Numbered from the stretch's first letter, positions 51,036 to 60,304 are shown. The stretch is DNA of 64,000 bases from Pararhizobium sp. (GCA_017794825.1 CP051237.1:5102501-5166500), one strand, 5' to 3'. The notes: generated by a model from the sequence alone, not told the origin. Numbers and translations are program-made.

Positions 51036-51479
51036 ATGCGCGTTTCATTTCTTCTTGTTGTCGCGGCGCTGTTTCTCGGCGGCGGCCCGGCATGGGCCGA
51101 TTGCGGCGATCCGGCCGGGCCCTGCGACGGCGTCGACGAGCGGCTGGATATGGCCGGGATCGGTTCGCCGGCCGAGGCTCGCGCCTTTCTCGCCGACCTC
51201 AGGCAGGCGGCGAAAACCGACGACAAGGCGAAGCTCGTCGCCATGGTCCGCTATCCGTTCAGCCTCTACGAGACCGGAAAGCTGGTGAAGACCTACGACG
51301 ACGCGGCGGCCCTGCAGGCCGATTATTCAAAGGTGTTCACGCCGGCGGTTCTGGCCGCGATCGAAAAGGCGACCTACGGTTCGCTCTTCATCCGCGACCA
51401 GGGCGCGATGATCGGCGACGGCGAGGTCTGGTTCACCGGCGGGCCGGACGGCGTGAAGATCTCCGCCATCAACCCATAA
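51036..51479 (+). CDS. small exported protein of unknown function
   Basis: A 147-residue protein with signal peptide MRVSFLLVVAALFLGGGPAWA. The mature part has one Cys pair (DCGDPAGPCDG) and an alpha/beta pattern with FLADLRQAAKTDDKAKLVAMVRYPFSLY and a C-terminal GDGEVWFTGGPDGVKISAINP, reminiscent of a small NTF2/SnoaL-like or periplasmic domain. GGAGGA precedes the ATG. I do not recognise a named family. Divergent from cysK by 130 bases. Confidence 0.8.
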   Translation: MRVSFLLVVAALFLGGGPAWADCGDPAGPCDGVDERLDMAGIGSPAEARAFLADLRQAAKTDDKAKLVAMVRYPFSLYETGKLVKTYDDAAALQADYSKVFTPAVLAAIEKATYGSLFIRDQGAMIGDGEVWFTGGPDGVKISAINP

Positions 51480-51510
51480 AAAATCTCCGGGCGCTTGCGC
51501 GTCCGGAGAC
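51476..51510 (-). terminator. rho-independent terminator of the ribonucleotide reductase gene
   Basis: Read on the minus strand: TCTCCGG...CCGGAGA with inner GCGC pairing, then a T-run (AAAAAA on the plus strand at 51478-51483). It begins 27 bases after the nrdJ stop and also covers the 3' end of the convergent gene. Confidence 0.88.
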
Positions 51511-51536
51511 TTGATGTCAGCCGGTCGTGTGATCGG

Positions 51537-54500
51537 TCAGCTGCAGCCGCTGGTCGATCCGCAGGTGTCGCACTTCAGGCAGGTTCCATTGCGCACCATG
51601 GTGAAGTTCGAGCACTCGGAGCAGGCGTCGCCGGTATAGCCCTGCATGATCGCCTTGGCGCGGCGGCTCGCCTCGATCTTCTCCTCGTGCGCCTCGATTT
51701 TGGCTTCGGCATTGTCGAAGAGCGTGTCCGTCGCCGATTCCTCGACTTCGATTTCCTCGCTCAGCTCCCGGGCGCGCTCCTCGTAGTCGCGCTTGAAGGC
51801 CTGCGCCTCTTCCGGGTCGATGGCGGGAACCGAGCGGGCCACAGCCGCGCCGCCGGCGATCGCCGTCACGTTGTGGGAGACGCCGCCGCTGCCGCCCTTG
51901 GGCTTTGCGCCCATCGGCTGGCCGCCGGGAGCGACGAGCTCCAGCTTGTGGCCGCGGGTCCAGCCCTTGGATACCGGCACCGTCTTGCCTTCCTTGATGC
52001 CCTTGCCGAGCGCCGTGTTGGAGAAGTCCGACGTGTCGACATGCGACAGGTCGTGGCGCTCCAGATAGGAGACCGCAAGTTCGCGGAACACGTAGTCGAG
52101 GATCGACGTCGCGTTCTTGATCGCGTCGTTGCCCGTCACGATGCCGGCCGGCTCGAACTTGGTGAAGGTGAAGGCCTCCACATATTCCTCCAGCGGCACG
52201 CCGTACTGCAGGCCGAGCGAGATGGCGATCGCGAAATTGTTCATCATCGCGCGGAAGGCTGCGCCTTCCTTGTGCATGTCGATGAAGATCTCGCCGAGGC
52301 GCCCGTCGTCGAACTCGCCGGTTCTCAGGTACACCTTGTGTCCGCCGACGACGGCCTTCTGGGTGTAGCCCTTGCGGCGGTTCGGCAGTTTCTCGCGGTC
52401 GCGGACCACCTTCTCGATCACCCGTTCGACGATCTTCTCGGTCACCGTCACCGCGCGGGCGGCCGTCGGCGCCTCGATCAGTTCCTCGATGACGTCGTCC
52501 TCGTCGTCCTCGTCCTCGATCAGCGAGGCGTTGAGGGGCTGCGACAGCTTCGAGCCGTCGCGGTAGAGGGCGTTGGCCTTTAGCGCCAGTTTCCACGACA
52601 GCATGTAGGCCGACTTGCAGTCCTCGATGCTCGCGTCGTTCGGCATGTTGATCGTCTTGGAGATCGCGCCGGAAATGAATGGCTGCGCCGCCGCCATCAT
52701 CCGGATGTGGCTCTCGGTCGAAAGATACCGCTTGCCGATCTTGCCGCAGGGGTTGGCGCAGTCGAACACCGGCAGGTGCTCTTCCAGCAGGCCCGGCGCG
52801 CCTTCCAGCGTCATCGATCCGCAGACATGGATGTTGGCCGCCTCGATGTCCTTCTTCGAGAAGCCGAGATGCTCCAGCATGTTGAACTCGAGGTCGTTCA
52901 GCTGCTCGTCGCTGATCCCCAGCGCGTCACGGCAGAAGTCCGCGCCGAGCGTCCACTGGTTGAACACGAACTTCATGTCGAAGGCGGAGCTCAGCGCCGC
53001 GTTCAGCGCCTCGATCTTCTCGTCCGTGAAGCCCTTGGCCTTCAGCGAGCCGGGATTGATCGCCGGCGCCTGGTTCATGTTGCCGTGGCCGACCGCGTAG
53101 GCCTCGATCTCGGCGATCGCGCTTTCCGAATAGCCGAGGGTGCGCAGGGCTTCCGGCACCGCGCGGTTGATGATCTTGAAGTAGCCGCCGCCGGCCAGCT
53201 TCTTGAACTTGACGAGCGCGAAGTCCGGCTCGATGCCGGTCGTGTCGCAGTCCATCACCAGACCGATCGTGCCGGTCGGCGCAATCACCGTCGACTGCGC
53301 GTTTCGGTAGCCGTGCTTCTCGCCGAGTTCGACGGCCCGATCCCAGGCGGCCTTGGCGTGGTCGACCAGGTCCTGGTCCGGGCAGTCGTCATGAACGAGC
53401 GCGACGGGCAGGGTGGACAGGTCCTCGTAACCGGCCGTCTCGCCATAAGCGGCCTGACGGTGGTTGCGCATGACGCGCAGCATGTTGTCGCGGTTCGGCT
53501 CGAAACCGGGGAAGGGGCCGAGTTCGCCGGACATCTCCGCCGAGGTGGCGTAGGCGACGCCGGTCATGATCGCGGTGATCGCGCCGCAGATCGCGCGGCC
53601 GGCGTCGGAGTCGTACGGGATGCCCGACGTCATCAGCATGCCGCCGATATTGGCGTAGCCGAGCCCGAGCGTGCGATACTTGTAGGACAGCTCCGCGATC
53701 TGCTTCGACGGGAACTGCGCCATCATCACCGAGATTTCCAGCACCATGGTCCACAGGCGCACGGCGTGTTCGAACTCGCCGATGCGGAACTTGTTGACCT
53801 TGCCTTCCATGAACTGCAGCAGGTTCAACGAGGCGAGGTTGCAGGCCGTGTCGTCCAGGAACATGTATTCGGAGCACGGATTGGACGCGCGGATCGGGCC
53901 GGCGGCCGGGCAGGTGTGCCAGTCGTTCATGGTCGTGTTGAAGTGCAGGCCCGGATCGGCGGACGCCCAGGCGGCGTGGCCGATATCGTCCCACAGCTTG
54001 CGCGCCTTGACGGTCTTCATCACCTTGCCGTCGATGCGGCCGGTCAGGTCCCAGTCGCCGTCGGTCTCGACAGCGTTCAGGAAGTCGTCGCGGATCGAGA
54101 CCGAGTTGTTCGAGTTCTGGCCGGACACCGTCAGATAGGCTTCCGAATCCCAGTCGGTGTTGAAGGTCGGGAAGGTGATATCCTTGTACCCCTGGCGGGC
54201 GAACTGGATCACGCGCTTGACGTAGTTCTCCGGAACGAAGGCCTTCTTCGCCGCGCGGATCTCGCGCTTCAGCGCCGGATTCTTCGCCGGGTCGAAGCAG
54301 TCGCCGTCCGGTCCCTCGCAGTTCACGCAGGCCTTGAGGATCGCCTTCAGGTGCTGCGAAACCGTCTTCGAACCGGTGACGAGGGCGGCGACCTTCTGCT
54401 CTTCCTTGACCTTCCAGTTGATGTAGTCCTCGATATCCGGATGGTCGATGTCGACGACCACCATCTTGGCGGCGCGGCGCGTGGTGCCGCCCGACTTGAT

Positions 54501-55301
54501 GGCGCCGGCGGCGCGGTCGCCGATCTTCAGGAACGACATAAGGCCCGACGACTTGCCGCCGCCGGACAGCTTTTCGCCTTCGCCGCGTAGATACGAGAAG
54601 TTGGAGCCGGTGCCCGATCCATATTTGAACAGGCGCGCCTCGCGCACCCACAGGTCCATGATGCCGTTCTCGTTGACGAGATCGTCTCCGACCGACTGGA
54701 TGAAGCAGGCGTGCGGCTGCGGATGCTCGTAGGAGGATTTCGAGCGGGTGAGCTTGCCGGTGAACGGGTCGACATAGAAATGGCCCTGTCCGGGGCCGTC
54801 GATGCCATAGGCCCAGTGTAGGCCGGTGTTGAACCATTGCGGGCTGTTGGGCGCGACGCGCTGGGTCGCCAGCATGTACGCGATTTCATCGTGGAAGGCG
54901 CGGGCGTCTTCCTCGCTGTCGAAATAGCCGCCTTTCCAGCCCCAGTAGGTCCAGGCGCCGGCCAGTCGCGAGAAGACCTGGCGCGCATCGGTTTCGGAAC
55001 CGTAGCGCTCTTCCTCGGGCAAGTCCTTCAAGGCCTTCGCATCGGCTTCGGAACGCCACAGCCAGGACGGAACGGAATTTTCCTCGACTTTCTTCAGGCG
55101 CGCGGGAACGCCGGCCTTCCGGAAATACTTCTGTGCGAGAATGTCGCTGGCGACCTGCGAGAACTGCGCGGGCACGTCGATGTTTTCAAGACGGAACACG
55201 ATGGAGCCGTCAGGATTCCTGATCTCGCTCGTGGCCTTGCGGAACTCGATCTCCGCATAGGGAGAGTGTCCTTCTTTCGTGAATTTTCGCTCGATGCGCA
55301 T
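51537..55301 (-). CDS. nrdJ: vitamin B12-dependent ribonucleoside-diphosphate reductase
   Basis: A 1,254-residue class II ribonucleotide reductase, which reduces ribonucleotides with adenosylcobalamin and without oxygen. The N-terminal ATQRVAPNSPQWFNTGLHWAYG, the long central barrel with the active-site SNPCSEYMFLDDTACNLASLNL, and the C-terminal zinc-ribbon CSECSNFTMVRNGTCLKCDTCG are those of the long alphaproteobacterial form. The ATG at 55301 opens the usual RIERKFTKEGHSPY sequence; a longer reading to 55373 enters the promoter. Upstream lie NrdR-type boxes; no cobalamin riboswitch was seen. Confidence 0.96.
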   Translation of the reverse strand: MRIERKFTKEGHSPYAEIEFRKATSEIRNPDGSIVFRLENIDVPAQFSQVASDILAQKYFRKAGVPARLKKVEENSVPSWLWRSEADAKALKDLPEEERYGSETDARQVFSRLAGAWTYWGWKGGYFDSEEDARAFHDEIAYMLATQRVAPNSPQWFNTGLHWAYGIDGPGQGHFYVDPFTGKLTRSKSSYEHPQPHACFIQSVGDDLVNENGIMDLWVREARLFKYGSGTGSNFSYLRGEGEKLSGGGKSSGLMSFLKIGDRAAGAIKSGGTTRRAAKMVVVDIDHPDIEDYINWKVKEEQKVAALVTGSKTVSQHLKAILKACVNCEGPDGDCFDPAKNPALKREIRAAKKAFVPENYVKRVIQFARQGYKDITFPTFNTDWDSEAYLTVSGQNSNNSVSIRDDFLNAVETDGDWDLTGRIDGKVMKTVKARKLWDDIGHAAWASADPGLHFNTTMNDWHTCPAAGPIRASNPCSEYMFLDDTACNLASLNLLQFMEGKVNKFRIGEFEHAVRLWTMVLEISVMMAQFPSKQIAELSYKYRTLGLGYANIGGMLMTSGIPYDSDAGRAICGAITAIMTGVAYATSAEMSGELGPFPGFEPNRDNMLRVMRNHRQAAYGETAGYEDLSTLPVALVHDDCPDQDLVDHAKAAWDRAVELGEKHGYRNAQSTVIAPTGTIGLVMDCDTTGIEPDFALVKFKKLAGGGYFKIINRAVPEALRTLGYSESAIAEIEAYAVGHGNMNQAPAINPGSLKAKGFTDEKIEALNAALSSAFDMKFVFNQWTLGADFCRDALGISDEQLNDLEFNMLEHLGFSKKDIEAANIHVCGSMTLEGAPGLLEEHLPVFDCANPCGKIGKRYLSTESHIRMMAAAQPFISGAISKTINMPNDASIEDCKSAYMLSWKLALKANALYRDGSKLSQPLNASLIEDEDDEDDVIEELIEAPTAARAVTVTEKIVERVIEKVVRDREKLPNRRKGYTQKAVVGGHKVYLRTGEFDDGRLGEIFIDMHKEGAAFRAMMNNFAIAISLGLQYGVPLEEYVEAFTFTKFEPAGIVTGNDAIKNATSILDYVFRELAVSYLERHDLSHVDTSDFSNTALGKGIKEGKTVPVSKGWTRGHKLELVAPGGQPMGAKPKGGSGGVSHNVTAIAGGAAVARSVPAIDPEEAQAFKRDYEERARELSEEIEVEESATDTLFDNAEAKIEAHEEKIEASRRAKAIMQGYTGDACSECSNFTMVRNGTCLKCDTCGSTSGCS

Positions 55302-55435
55302 TCTTTCCCTCGTTTCCTGAAAGTCCCGCCGACGCGCCGTCGCCAGCGGGCAATACCCCACATTCGCAACCATTCCGTCAGGGATGGCCGCGTGCCTCGA
55401 CTAGCGTTTCGGTGTTGAGTGCTTCCTCACCACAA

Positions 55436-55482
55436 GCGCTATATCTTGTGTCATTCTCGGCCGCAAACACTAAAGATAGTAT
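55436..55482 (-). promoter_or_regulatory. pair of NrdR-type boxes upstream of nrdJ
   Basis: Minus-strand ACACAAGATATAGCGC (55451-55436) and ATACTATCTTTAGTGT (55482-55467) resemble the 16-bp NrdR box. Their centres are 31 bp apart, the spacing usual for NrdR box pairs. NrdR represses ribonucleotide reductase genes according to nucleotide levels; the match is by eye. Confidence 0.65.
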
Positions 55483-55715
55483 TAACAGCTTCTTTTTACC
55501 AATCACTTTTTTGCCGGATATCCGAAAAAAAAGCGCGCAAAAACCGCAGTTGTGAAAGACTGTATTCCAGTCTCCACAACCTTCAAGAACACCGCACAAA
55601 CAACTGATTATGACCTGATTGAAGAACGCTCAGGCCGCGCTGTCACCACAACGTTCGCACAGTACAACGCGACTCGTTTTGGACCGTCAAGGGCTTGTTC
55701 AAGACAGATTTATGA

Positions 55716-55731
55716 ACACTAGATATTGTGT
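55716..55731. promoter_or_regulatory. third NrdR-type box
   Basis: ACACTAGATATTGTGT is the best match of the three to the NrdR box and is close to palindromic. It lies about 240 bp beyond the pair, so a far-upstream nrdJ promoter or a looped complex is possible. Confidence 0.55.
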
Positions 55732-55918
55732 GTCATCATTGTGGAAAATGGGGAAAGCGAAGGCCTTGAAATCCCCGCACTTGCCGCTTCGTCAACCCCG
55801 AAAATAGCCCGCTTCGAATTTTTCCGGTTTTCTCCGAGAACATGTCGCGCCCGTCGTGAGTCGATCGGGGTCAAGATGCTTCAGGCGTTTTTTTCGCGAA
55901 TCAGAACCTGCCGGCTGC

Positions 55919-56833
55919 TCAAGTCGAGCGGATGAATTCGATCATCTTCTCGGCCAGGAACGGACCGGCGTCTTCCTGCAGGAAATGGCCCGCGTCCCGC
56001 GTGATGAAATGATCTTGTCTCGCTGCTCCCGGAACCAGCTTCTTGAAGATTTCCTCGCCGCCTTTCATGATCGGATCCCTGTCGGAAAAGCATGTAAGAA
56101 ACGGCTTGTCGAATCGCCTCAGGCCGGCCCAGGCGTCCTTTTGCGCAGGCGCCGCCGGATCGTCCGGAGAAATCGGGACGAGGGAAGGAAAGGCGCGCGC
56201 CCCGGCTTTGTAACTCTCATCGGGGAAGGGGGCGTCGTAGGCTGCAATTTCCGCGTCGCTCAGCCCCGATACGGTTCCGCGCGCCACCACGCCGCCGATT
56301 CGAAAGGTCGGTGAAGACTGGCTGTACTCCCGCCAGTCGAGAAAAGCCTGCCCCGGATGGTGGTCGCCAATCGGCAGCGCGGTGTTGCCGATCATCACCC
56401 TGTCAAATGAGAGCGGCATTTCTGCGACCAGGCGCAGACCGATGAGCCCGCCCCAGTCCTGTCCGAAAAACGTTATCGCTCCAGGGTCCACGGCCGAGAG
56501 CCACTGTTTCATCCAGCCGACATGACCTCCGTAGCTGTAGGCTGCGCGATCGGCCGGTTTGTCTGATTTGCCGAATCCGATGAAATCCGGAGCCAGAACG
56601 CGGAATCCTGCGGCGGTGAGGTGCGGAATCATTTTCCGGTAAAGATAGGACCATGTCGGCTCTCCGTGCAGCAGCAGCGCCACATGTCCATCCGCTGGAC
56701 CTTCGTCGAGGTAGTGCAATCGCAACGGTCCGAGATCGTCATCGACGATTGTCGTGTAGTGCGGGTTGAAGGGATAGTCCGGAAGGTCGACGAACTGCGA
56801 ATCCGGCGTCCTCAAAATTTCGATAGCTGCCAT
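55919..56833 (-). CDS. haloalkane dehalogenase-like alpha/beta-hydrolase
   Basis: A 304-residue protein of the haloalkane dehalogenase family, closest in pattern to subfamily I. Motifs: LLLHGEPTWSYLYRKMIP (oxyanion region), the nucleophile Asp and halide-binding Trp in FFGQDWGGLIGL, and the catalytic His in DAGHFLQED. Such enzymes hydrolyse carbon-halogen bonds to alcohols. GGAGGA precedes the ATG. It stands alone with the xanthine phosphoribosyltransferase gene 29 bases upstream. Confidence 0.88.
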   Translation of the reverse strand: MAAIEILRTPDSQFVDLPDYPFNPHYTTIVDDDLGPLRLHYLDEGPADGHVALLLHGEPTWSYLYRKMIPHLTAAGFRVLAPDFIGFGKSDKPADRAAYSYGGHVGWMKQWLSAVDPGAITFFGQDWGGLIGLRLVAEMPLSFDRVMIGNTALPIGDHHPGQAFLDWREYSQSSPTFRIGGVVARGTVSGLSDAEIAAYDAPFPDESYKAGARAFPSLVPISPDDPAAPAQKDAWAGLRRFDKPFLTCFSDRDPIMKGGEEIFKKLVPGAARQDHFITRDAGHFLQEDAGPFLAEKMIEFIRST

Positions 56834-56862
56834 GAACTCCTCCCAAATCCTTCAGCGAGCGA

Positions 56863-57363
56863 TCAGCCGCTGTCTCGTGCAATCGGCTCCTGATAGGTGA
56901 AACCCATATCCCACGGAAAATAGATCCACGTGTCCTGGCTGACTTCCGTGATGTACGTATCGACCATTGGGCGGCCTGTCGGCTTGGCGTACACGGTTGC
57001 GAAATGCGCCTTGGGCAGCATGTCCCGGACAATGCGCGCTGTCTTGCCTGTGTCCGTCAGGTCGTCGACGATCAGAATGCGCTCGCCTTCGGTCGCCAGC
57101 ATGTCTTCGTTGATCGATTTGAGCACCAGCATGTCGCCCTGGTTCTTGTAGTCGTGATAAGACGCTACACAGACGGATTCGATTTTCCGGATGTTCAATT
57201 CCCGCGCAACAATCGCCGCCGGCACGAGGCCGCCCCTTGTGATGCAGACGATCGCGTCGAGCTCAAGGTTCAGCCCTGCGATGCGCCAGGCCAGCGCCCG
57301 CGCATCGCGATGGAATTGATCCCAGGATACGGGAAAAGATTTATCCGGAAGCGACATGTCCAT
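56863..57363 (-). CDS. gpt: xanthine phosphoribosyltransferase
   Basis: A 166-residue purine-salvage enzyme transferring phosphoribosyl from PRPP to xanthine and guanine. The PRPP loop is RILIVDDLTDTGKTARIV; the N-terminal SWDQFHRDARALAWRI and VCITRGGLVPAAIVARELNIR, and the C-terminal WIYFPWDMG, match Gpt. Two ATGs (57363, 57357) are possible starts; neither has a clear ribosome site. Confidence 0.92.
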   Translation of the reverse strand: MDMSLPDKSFPVSWDQFHRDARALAWRIAGLNLELDAIVCITRGGLVPAAIVARELNIRKIESVCVASYHDYKNQGDMLVLKSINEDMLATEGERILIVDDLTDTGKTARIVRDMLPKAHFATVYAKPTGRPMVDTYITEVSQDTWIYFPWDMGFTYQEPIARDSG

Positions 57364-57484
57364 CCATCCATATGGCCGGTGCGGCGGTCCACGGAGCCGG
57401 CGTTAAACGTTAATGGACTGTCTTAGTGCCGAAGGAAACAATTGCGCAACCCGTTGCCGGTGAATGGCCACAGGAACGATGCCT

Positions 57485-58324
57485 TCAGCGCGACATCAGC
57501 GTCAGATTCGTCATCGAATCGAGAAGCGTGTGGGTTACGCCGCCAAACAGGAACTCCTTGATCCGGGAATGGCTGTAAGCGCCCATCACCAGCAGATCCG
57601 CCTGGCTGTCCGACATGCGATTCTCTATGATCGACGCAGCAGGCACGCCGCCGGAGGACTGTGAATTAACGGTGACATTGATACCGTGCCGGCTGAGAGT
57701 CGCCGCAATCTCCGCGCCCGCCATGGCGGCGCTTTGTTCCTGCGTATCCTTCGGATCGACGATGAAGATCTCCACCTTTTCGGCCGCCATCAGAAGCGGC
57801 AATGCGTCAAAGACGGCGCGGGTGGATTCACGGGTAGCGTTCCAGGCGACCAGCACCGATTTGACCGGCTTGCCTGTATGTCCGGTGTAGGGAACGAACA
57901 GAACTGGCCTGCCGCTCTCGAAAACGAGGGATTCGAGATCGGCGTAATCATTGGTGTTGTCAGGATTTCGCTGCTGCAGAACAACGATGTCGGCGCAATG
58001 CGCGCTGGATACGGCGGAGACCGCGCCATCACCCGTCGGGGACCTCACAGAACGCCATTCGAAGGATATGCCCTCGGCATTGCAGCGATCCCTGAACATT
58101 TTCTCAACGAGAGACGAACGTCTCTGTATCTCTTCCTCGTCCTGCTGGTAGATCGTCGGATCGGGGATTTCCATTGGAGCTGTATAGGCTACCCGCATCG
58201 TCGGCTCGGCGTGAATTCCGATCAGATGGGCGTCGTTCTGGCCGCACAGGGAAATAGCGGCGTTTAATACGGGTTCGCAATCGCTTTCACTCCGCAACAC
58301 GGCAACGATAGTCTTGTAGCTCAT
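57485..58324 (-). CDS. tandem UspA universal stress protein
   Basis: A 279-residue protein with two Usp domains. The second domain ends in MGAYSHSRIKEFLFGGVTHTLL, the ATP-binding G-x2-G-x9-G-like motif; the first domain (MSYKTIVAVLRSESD... ADIVVLQQRNP) is less conserved there. AGGGAG precedes the ATG. A TTGAT-N4-GTCAA box lies 83-96 bases upstream, which points to control by an FNR/FixK-type regulator under low oxygen. It is the leftmost member of a stress block. Confidence 0.91.
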   Translation of the reverse strand: MSYKTIVAVLRSESDCEPVLNAAISLCGQNDAHLIGIHAEPTMRVAYTAPMEIPDPTIYQQDEEEIQRRSSLVEKMFRDRCNAEGISFEWRSVRSPTGDGAVSAVSSAHCADIVVLQQRNPDNTNDYADLESLVFESGRPVLFVPYTGHTGKPVKSVLVAWNATRESTRAVFDALPLLMAAEKVEIFIVDPKDTQEQSAAMAGAEIAATLSRHGINVTVNSQSSGGVPAASIIENRMSDSQADLLVMGAYSHSRIKEFLFGGVTHTLLDSMTNLTLMSR

Positions 58325-58406
58325 AGTGTGCTCCCTAAAATGTTCGGCGTATTGGTCTGTCAGCCAATAGCGCAGCCTATACAATATTATCGTGGACGCT
58401 CGCGCC

Positions 58407-58420
58407 TTGACCGGGATCAA
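58407..58420. promoter_or_regulatory. FNR/FixK-type box before the UspA gene
   Basis: On the minus strand TTGAT-CCCG-GTCAA, matching the FNR/FixK consensus TTGAT-N4-ATCAA apart from one base. It lies between the CinA-like stop at 58433 and the UspA start at 58324. Confidence 0.6.
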
Positions 58421-58432
58421 TGCCAGTCGGCG

Positions 58433-59191
58433 TCAACGCCCGGTCTTTTCCCGTTTCGAGTGCAATTGTTCCAGCATTTTCCCAACCTGCTTTTCCGCCG
58501 CTGCGATAGCGGTGGCGTCGCGGCCCCGAATGACAATTTGCGTGGAAAAACTCGTTCCGTCAAACTGCGGATAGGAGCCTATAACCGTTTCGGGGTTCTG
58601 ATCCTGTATTGCCGCAAGGGGATCCCCGATCGCGCCTTCGCCGAACGGGCAATTGACGGTGACGGACTGTATCTTCGCGCCTGTTCTTAAAGTTGGCAGC
58701 AGACTGTCCAGCATCGCCTGAAAGATTGACGGCACGCCGGCCATCACGTGGACATTGCCGATCGTAAATCCGGGGGCGACGGATACAGGATTGACGATGT
58801 GTGCTGCACCTTTCGGCATACGCGCCATGCGCATGCGCGACTCCGTGAATTCAATATCGCGGCTGCGATAAACTGCTCCCATCAATTCAAGCGCTTTCGC
58901 GTCGTGCTCGCAGGGTACGCCGAACGCCGCGGAAATAGCATCGGCGGTGATGTCGTCATGAGTCGGGCCAATGCCGCCGGAGGTGAAGACATAGGTGTAG
59001 GCGCCTCGAAGCTCATTGACCGCCTTGACTATGGCGTCTTCGTCGTCGCCAACAATTCGGACTTCCTCGAGATCGATGCCGACCGCCGTCAGCATATCGG
59101 CGAGATGGCCGATGTTCTTGTCTTTCGTGCGACCGGACAGCAATTCATCACCGATTGCGACCATTGCAGCAGTAACTATCGCATTCGACAT
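58433..59191 (-). CDS. CinA-like molybdopterin-binding domain protein
   Basis: A 252-residue stand-alone MoCF_biosynth/CinA N-terminal domain protein: TAAMVAIGDELLSGRTKDKNIGHLADML, VFTSGGIGPTHDDITADAISAAFG and VMAGVPSIFQAML are typical. It lacks the C-terminal NMN deamidase domain of full CinA. Homologues are annotated competence/damage-inducible protein A, but a true role is not established. GAGGAG precedes the ATG. Confidence 0.92.
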   Translation of the reverse strand: MSNAIVTAAMVAIGDELLSGRTKDKNIGHLADMLTAVGIDLEEVRIVGDDEDAIVKAVNELRGAYTYVFTSGGIGPTHDDITADAISAAFGVPCEHDAKALELMGAVYRSRDIEFTESRMRMARMPKGAAHIVNPVSVAPGFTIGNVHVMAGVPSIFQAMLDSLLPTLRTGAKIQSVTVNCPFGEGAIGDPLAAIQDQNPETVIGSYPQFDGTSFSTQIVIRGRDATAIAAAEKQVGKMLEQLHSKREKTGR

Positions 59192-59366
59192 GAAGGCTCC
59201 TCGCTTTTCGAATGCGAATACGTAACGCGTGGACCATTGGGCCGCAAGCGCATTTGGACACTCGAAATGCTTGGATGTTGGTCAATTGGCCGATGAAAAC
59301 TTCAGTCTTCGGCAATCCGCTCGGGACATGCCCGAGAACGATATCTGGCCGCTGAACGCGACCGGA

Positions 59367-59639
59367 TCATTTGTAGGTGACTGCGGCGAGTTTGTGCAGA
59401 AGATGAACCTTCAGAAGGTTCTCTATACGCTTCTTGACCTGACCGACAAGTTGGGCGTTTTCAGCGCGCACCACAAGCGTATCGATCGCTTTGTCGACGG
59501 TTTTCAATCCACCGACGTCGCCCAGTCCGCGGCTTTCAATTTCCCGCCACAAATCTTCTCCGAGATTTCTGATCCGGGTGGTTAAATGACCGTCCTTGTT
59601 GGTCGGAAAGAATATGGTTGCTATCTTTTGTCCAGGCAT
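59367..59639 (-). CDS. small conserved-looking protein, unknown function
   Basis: A 90-residue soluble protein: MPGQKIATIFFPTNKDGHLTTRI, then an amphipathic region rich in charged residues and ending KKRIENLLKVHLLHKLAAV. AAGGTAG lies seven bases before the ATG. No family is recognised. Its place between CinA-like and Dps genes, and a possible EcfG-like promoter (GGAAC-N16-CGTC, 59756 down to 59732) upstream, suggest a stress role. Confidence 0.65.
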   Translation of the reverse strand: MPGQKIATIFFPTNKDGHLTTRIRNLGEDLWREIESRGLGDVGGLKTVDKAIDTLVVRAENAQLVGQVKKRIENLLKVHLLHKLAAVTYK

Positions 59640-59912
59640 CGATTTCTACCTTTTCACTCTCCAATCCACTCGTGTTCGAAACCCTGCTCACTCGGATTTC
59701 CATACAACCTGATCTGGATTAAAATATGTCTGACGCCGCACCGTTTCCAGTGTTCCGGCCCTAATCAAATCGATACCGAAATACGAATATCGGACATTCT
59801 AGTTCGTTGCCAATTTCGGTCAAGGATGTCGTTCATCAGACTGACCATTCTTGCACCCGGCAACAATGTTGCTGATTGAGTTGAAGTTCAAGAAGTTTTC
59901 GGTGAAAATCGT

Positions 59913-59981
59913 GGACCGGTGACTAATGGCGAAGTCACCGGTCCGAAACGCATTCTCTCAGGGCGACTATGAGAAATGCGT
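59913..59981. ncRNA. possible structured RNA: two adjacent hairpins
   Basis: GGACCGGTGACT and AGTCACCGGTCC (59913-59924, 59933-59944) form a perfect 12-bp stem with an 8-base loop. Directly after it, ACGCATT-C-TCTCA and TGAGA-AATGCGT (59948-59981) form a second stem with one bulge. No T-run follows. This could be part of a small RNA, a leader or a protein-binding element. Confidence 0.35.
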
Positions 59982-60216
59982 CAGCTCGTTTGGCTAAGCC
60001 AGTGACGAACACGCTTCACTTATACATTATATTTACGAGAGTTATAACTAAAAAATTCGATTTGGAGTACAGATCGCGCAGTTTTTTTTGTCAATTTCCT
60101 CTTTCTTCCGTAATGGTTGTATTTTCTTTGATGCACACCCTGAATTCAGTTTGATTCGAGCATTGTTAATGCGCAAACTGTTGTAGTCACGTTTGTTTTT
60201 CCTGTCCGTTGCTCAT

Positions 60217-60242
60217 GGAACGGAACTCCATTCTTTAGCGTT
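60217..60242 (+). promoter_or_regulatory. EcfG-type promoter of dps
   Basis: GGAAC at 60217-60221 and CGTT at 60239-60242 with a 17-bp spacer match the consensus of the alphaproteobacterial general stress sigma factor EcfG. It ends 62 bases before the dps start codon. Confidence 0.8.
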
Positions 60243-60304
60243 CAAGAAGTGAGTGCGTGTCCATTCACTACTCTTTTGTACCGGAACGGAAAGGATTCAT
60301 TTTA

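Larger units (their letters stand above)
55302..55918. other. nrdJ promoter region and downstream gap
   Basis: 617 bp without a supported gene. It contains the nrdJ leader, three NrdR-like boxes (55436-55451, 55467-55482, 55716-55731) and AT-rich sequence around 55480-55560 suited to the promoter. The right part, before the dehalogenase stop at 55919, shows nothing else recognisable. Confidence 0.6.
59640..60304. other. divergent intergenic region with two hairpins
   Basis: 665 bp between divergent genes, AT-rich in its right half. It holds a weak EcfG-like promoter for the left gene, two adjacent hairpins (59913-59981) and the EcfG-type dps promoter (60217-60242). No open frame here is convincing. 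Confidence 0.6.

Noticed and set aside
55302..55918. Cobalamin riboswitch before nrdJ
   Set aside because: No B12 box or riboswitch core was recognised; NrdR boxes explain the control.
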